Assembly (NCBI RefSeq): GCF_012912135.1
Contig: NZ_QMEB01000038.1
Location: 1 to 32,518 of the forward strand
DNA length: 32,518 nucleotides
Origin: Brasilonema bromeliae SPC951
GTDB taxonomy: Bacteria; Cyanobacteriota; Cyanobacteriia; Cyanobacteriales; Nostocaceae
Reading direction: 5' to 3'
Each line of letters begins with the position of its first letter. Within the stretch, counting starts at the first letter, position 1. The notes under the pieces are model-generated. The model was not told the origin of the DNA. It did no database searches and saw only the letters and a list, made by a program, of their open reading frames with translations. A program made the position numbers and the translations under genes. This document shows positions 31,971-32,518 of this stretch, in pieces.

Positions 31971-32518
31971 CTACCCACCAAATAAACGCCCCCAAAAACC
32001 CTTCTTTTTATTCTTATAATTCTCTAAGTTTTCACTAAATAGCGTACTACTAGGATCGAGGCTAACAGCTATTTCCAGTTGTGCGATCGCTTCATCTAGT
32101 TTGCCTTGATTTTTCAGCGCAACCCCCAGGTTATTGTGAGCAGTTGCATAATTTGGGTCGATTTGCAAGGCTTTACGGTAAGAGGCGATCGCTTCATCGA
32201 ATTTGCCTTGATCGTACAGCGCTAACCCCAGGTTATAGTGAGCATATGCGTAATTTGGGTCGATTTTCAACGCTTTTTGGTAAGAGATGATCGCCTTATT
32301 GAGTTTGCCTTGCTTGCACAGCGCATTCCCCAGGTTATAGTGAGCAACTGCATTATTTGGGTCGATTTGCAACGCTTTTTGCCAAGAGGCGATCGCTCCA
32401 TCTAGTTTGCCTTGATTGTACAGCGCATTCCCCAGATTATTGTGAGCAGTTGCATAATTTGGGTCGATTTGCAAGGCTTTACGGTAAGAGGCGATCGCTT
32501 CATCGAATTTGCCTTGAT
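31971..32518 (-). CDS. TPR-repeat protein, C-terminal part (truncated by window edge)
   Basis: The frame stays open to the right edge, so the N terminus lies outside the window. What is seen is a row of five near-identical 34-residue tetratricopeptide repeats of the form (A)IDPNxAxAHxNLGxALxxQGKLDEAIASxxKALQ, then a last repeat turning into QLEIAVSLDPSSTLF and the basic/aromatic tail ENLENYKNKKKGFWGRLFGG. Repeats are also near-identical as DNA (102-base period), and several carry a HIP1 octamer at the same place. There is no signal or membrane segment in this part. Probably a protein-interaction scaffold; the partner is unknown. TPR proteins of this type may carry kinase, glycosyltransferase or CHAT domains upstream, which cannot be seen here. 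Confidence 0.88.
   Translation of the reverse strand, partial: QGKFDEAIASYRKALQIDPNYATAHNNLGNALYNQGKLDGAIASWQKALQIDPNNAVAHYNLGNALCKQGKLNKAIISYQKALKIDPNYAYAHYNLGLALYDQGKFDEAIASYRKALQIDPNYATAHNNLGVALKNQGKLDEAIAQLEIAVSLDPSSTLFSENLENYKNKKKGFWGRLFGG

Noticed and set aside
1-32518. tRNA, rRNA or complete insertion sequence
   Set aside because: No tRNA-like cloverleaf ends, rRNA core sequences or transposase frames were recognised by eye; short or unusual ones could still be missed.

Overview
The window comes from a filamentous, probably heterocyst-forming, cyanobacterium of the Nostoc/Scytonema/Tolypothrix type. This rests on a CrtH-type carotene isomerase, SbtA-family bicarbonate transport, DUF1822, DUF928, DUF1824 and DUF3754 proteins, many HIP1 octamers (GCGATCGC), heptameric AGGGAAC tandem repeats, and many small palindromic repeats. 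The GC content looks low to middling. The genus is an inference; no rRNA or tRNA is present to fix it.

Layout. (1) 1-1702: crtH, flanked by heptamer repeats in opposite orientations. (2) 1785-7252, plus strand: a divergent sigma-70-like protein, a DUF1822 protein and an exported TPR-CHAT protein, closely spaced and likely one operon. (3) 10741-7407, minus strand: a CHAT-CHASE2 membrane protein whose stop overlaps the start of an exported DUF928 protein. (4) 11458-16266, plus strand: a 1602-residue CHAT-STAND ATPase-TM-WD40 protein, divergent from region 3. Regions 2-4 bring three CHAT (caspase-like) domains together within 12 kb, each with an intact His/Cys pair, and with different sensor modules. 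This is the best candidate for an undescribed signalling system. (5) 16586-23184: mostly housekeeping or hypothetical genes: an RRM protein, purT, a pentapeptide-repeat protein, a membrane-anchored unknown, an ABC-F ATPase (uup-like), a DUF1824 protein and a prohibitin-family protein. (6) 23316-28676: an ABC exporter, a small conserved protein (possibly CcmS-like), an atypical small protein kinase, and a tight inorganic-carbon operon: SbtA-like transporter, PII-like regulator and Tat-exported beta-carbonic anhydrase. (7) 28677-32518: a structured non-coding block, a DUF3754 membrane protein, a broken RluA-type gene carrying two MITEs, a DUF433/DUF5615 toxin-antitoxin-like pair, and the C-terminal end of a TPR protein that runs off the right edge.

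A second theme is mobile short repeats. Hairpin-rich elements sit in frame inside the TPR-CHAT gene, four WD40 blades and the N terminus of the ABC exporter, and they break the RluA-type gene. For that pseudogene, removing each element plus one target-site copy restores the reading frame exactly. No CRISPR array, complete insertion sequence or prophage was seen. All functional names are from reading motifs by eye; no database search was run.
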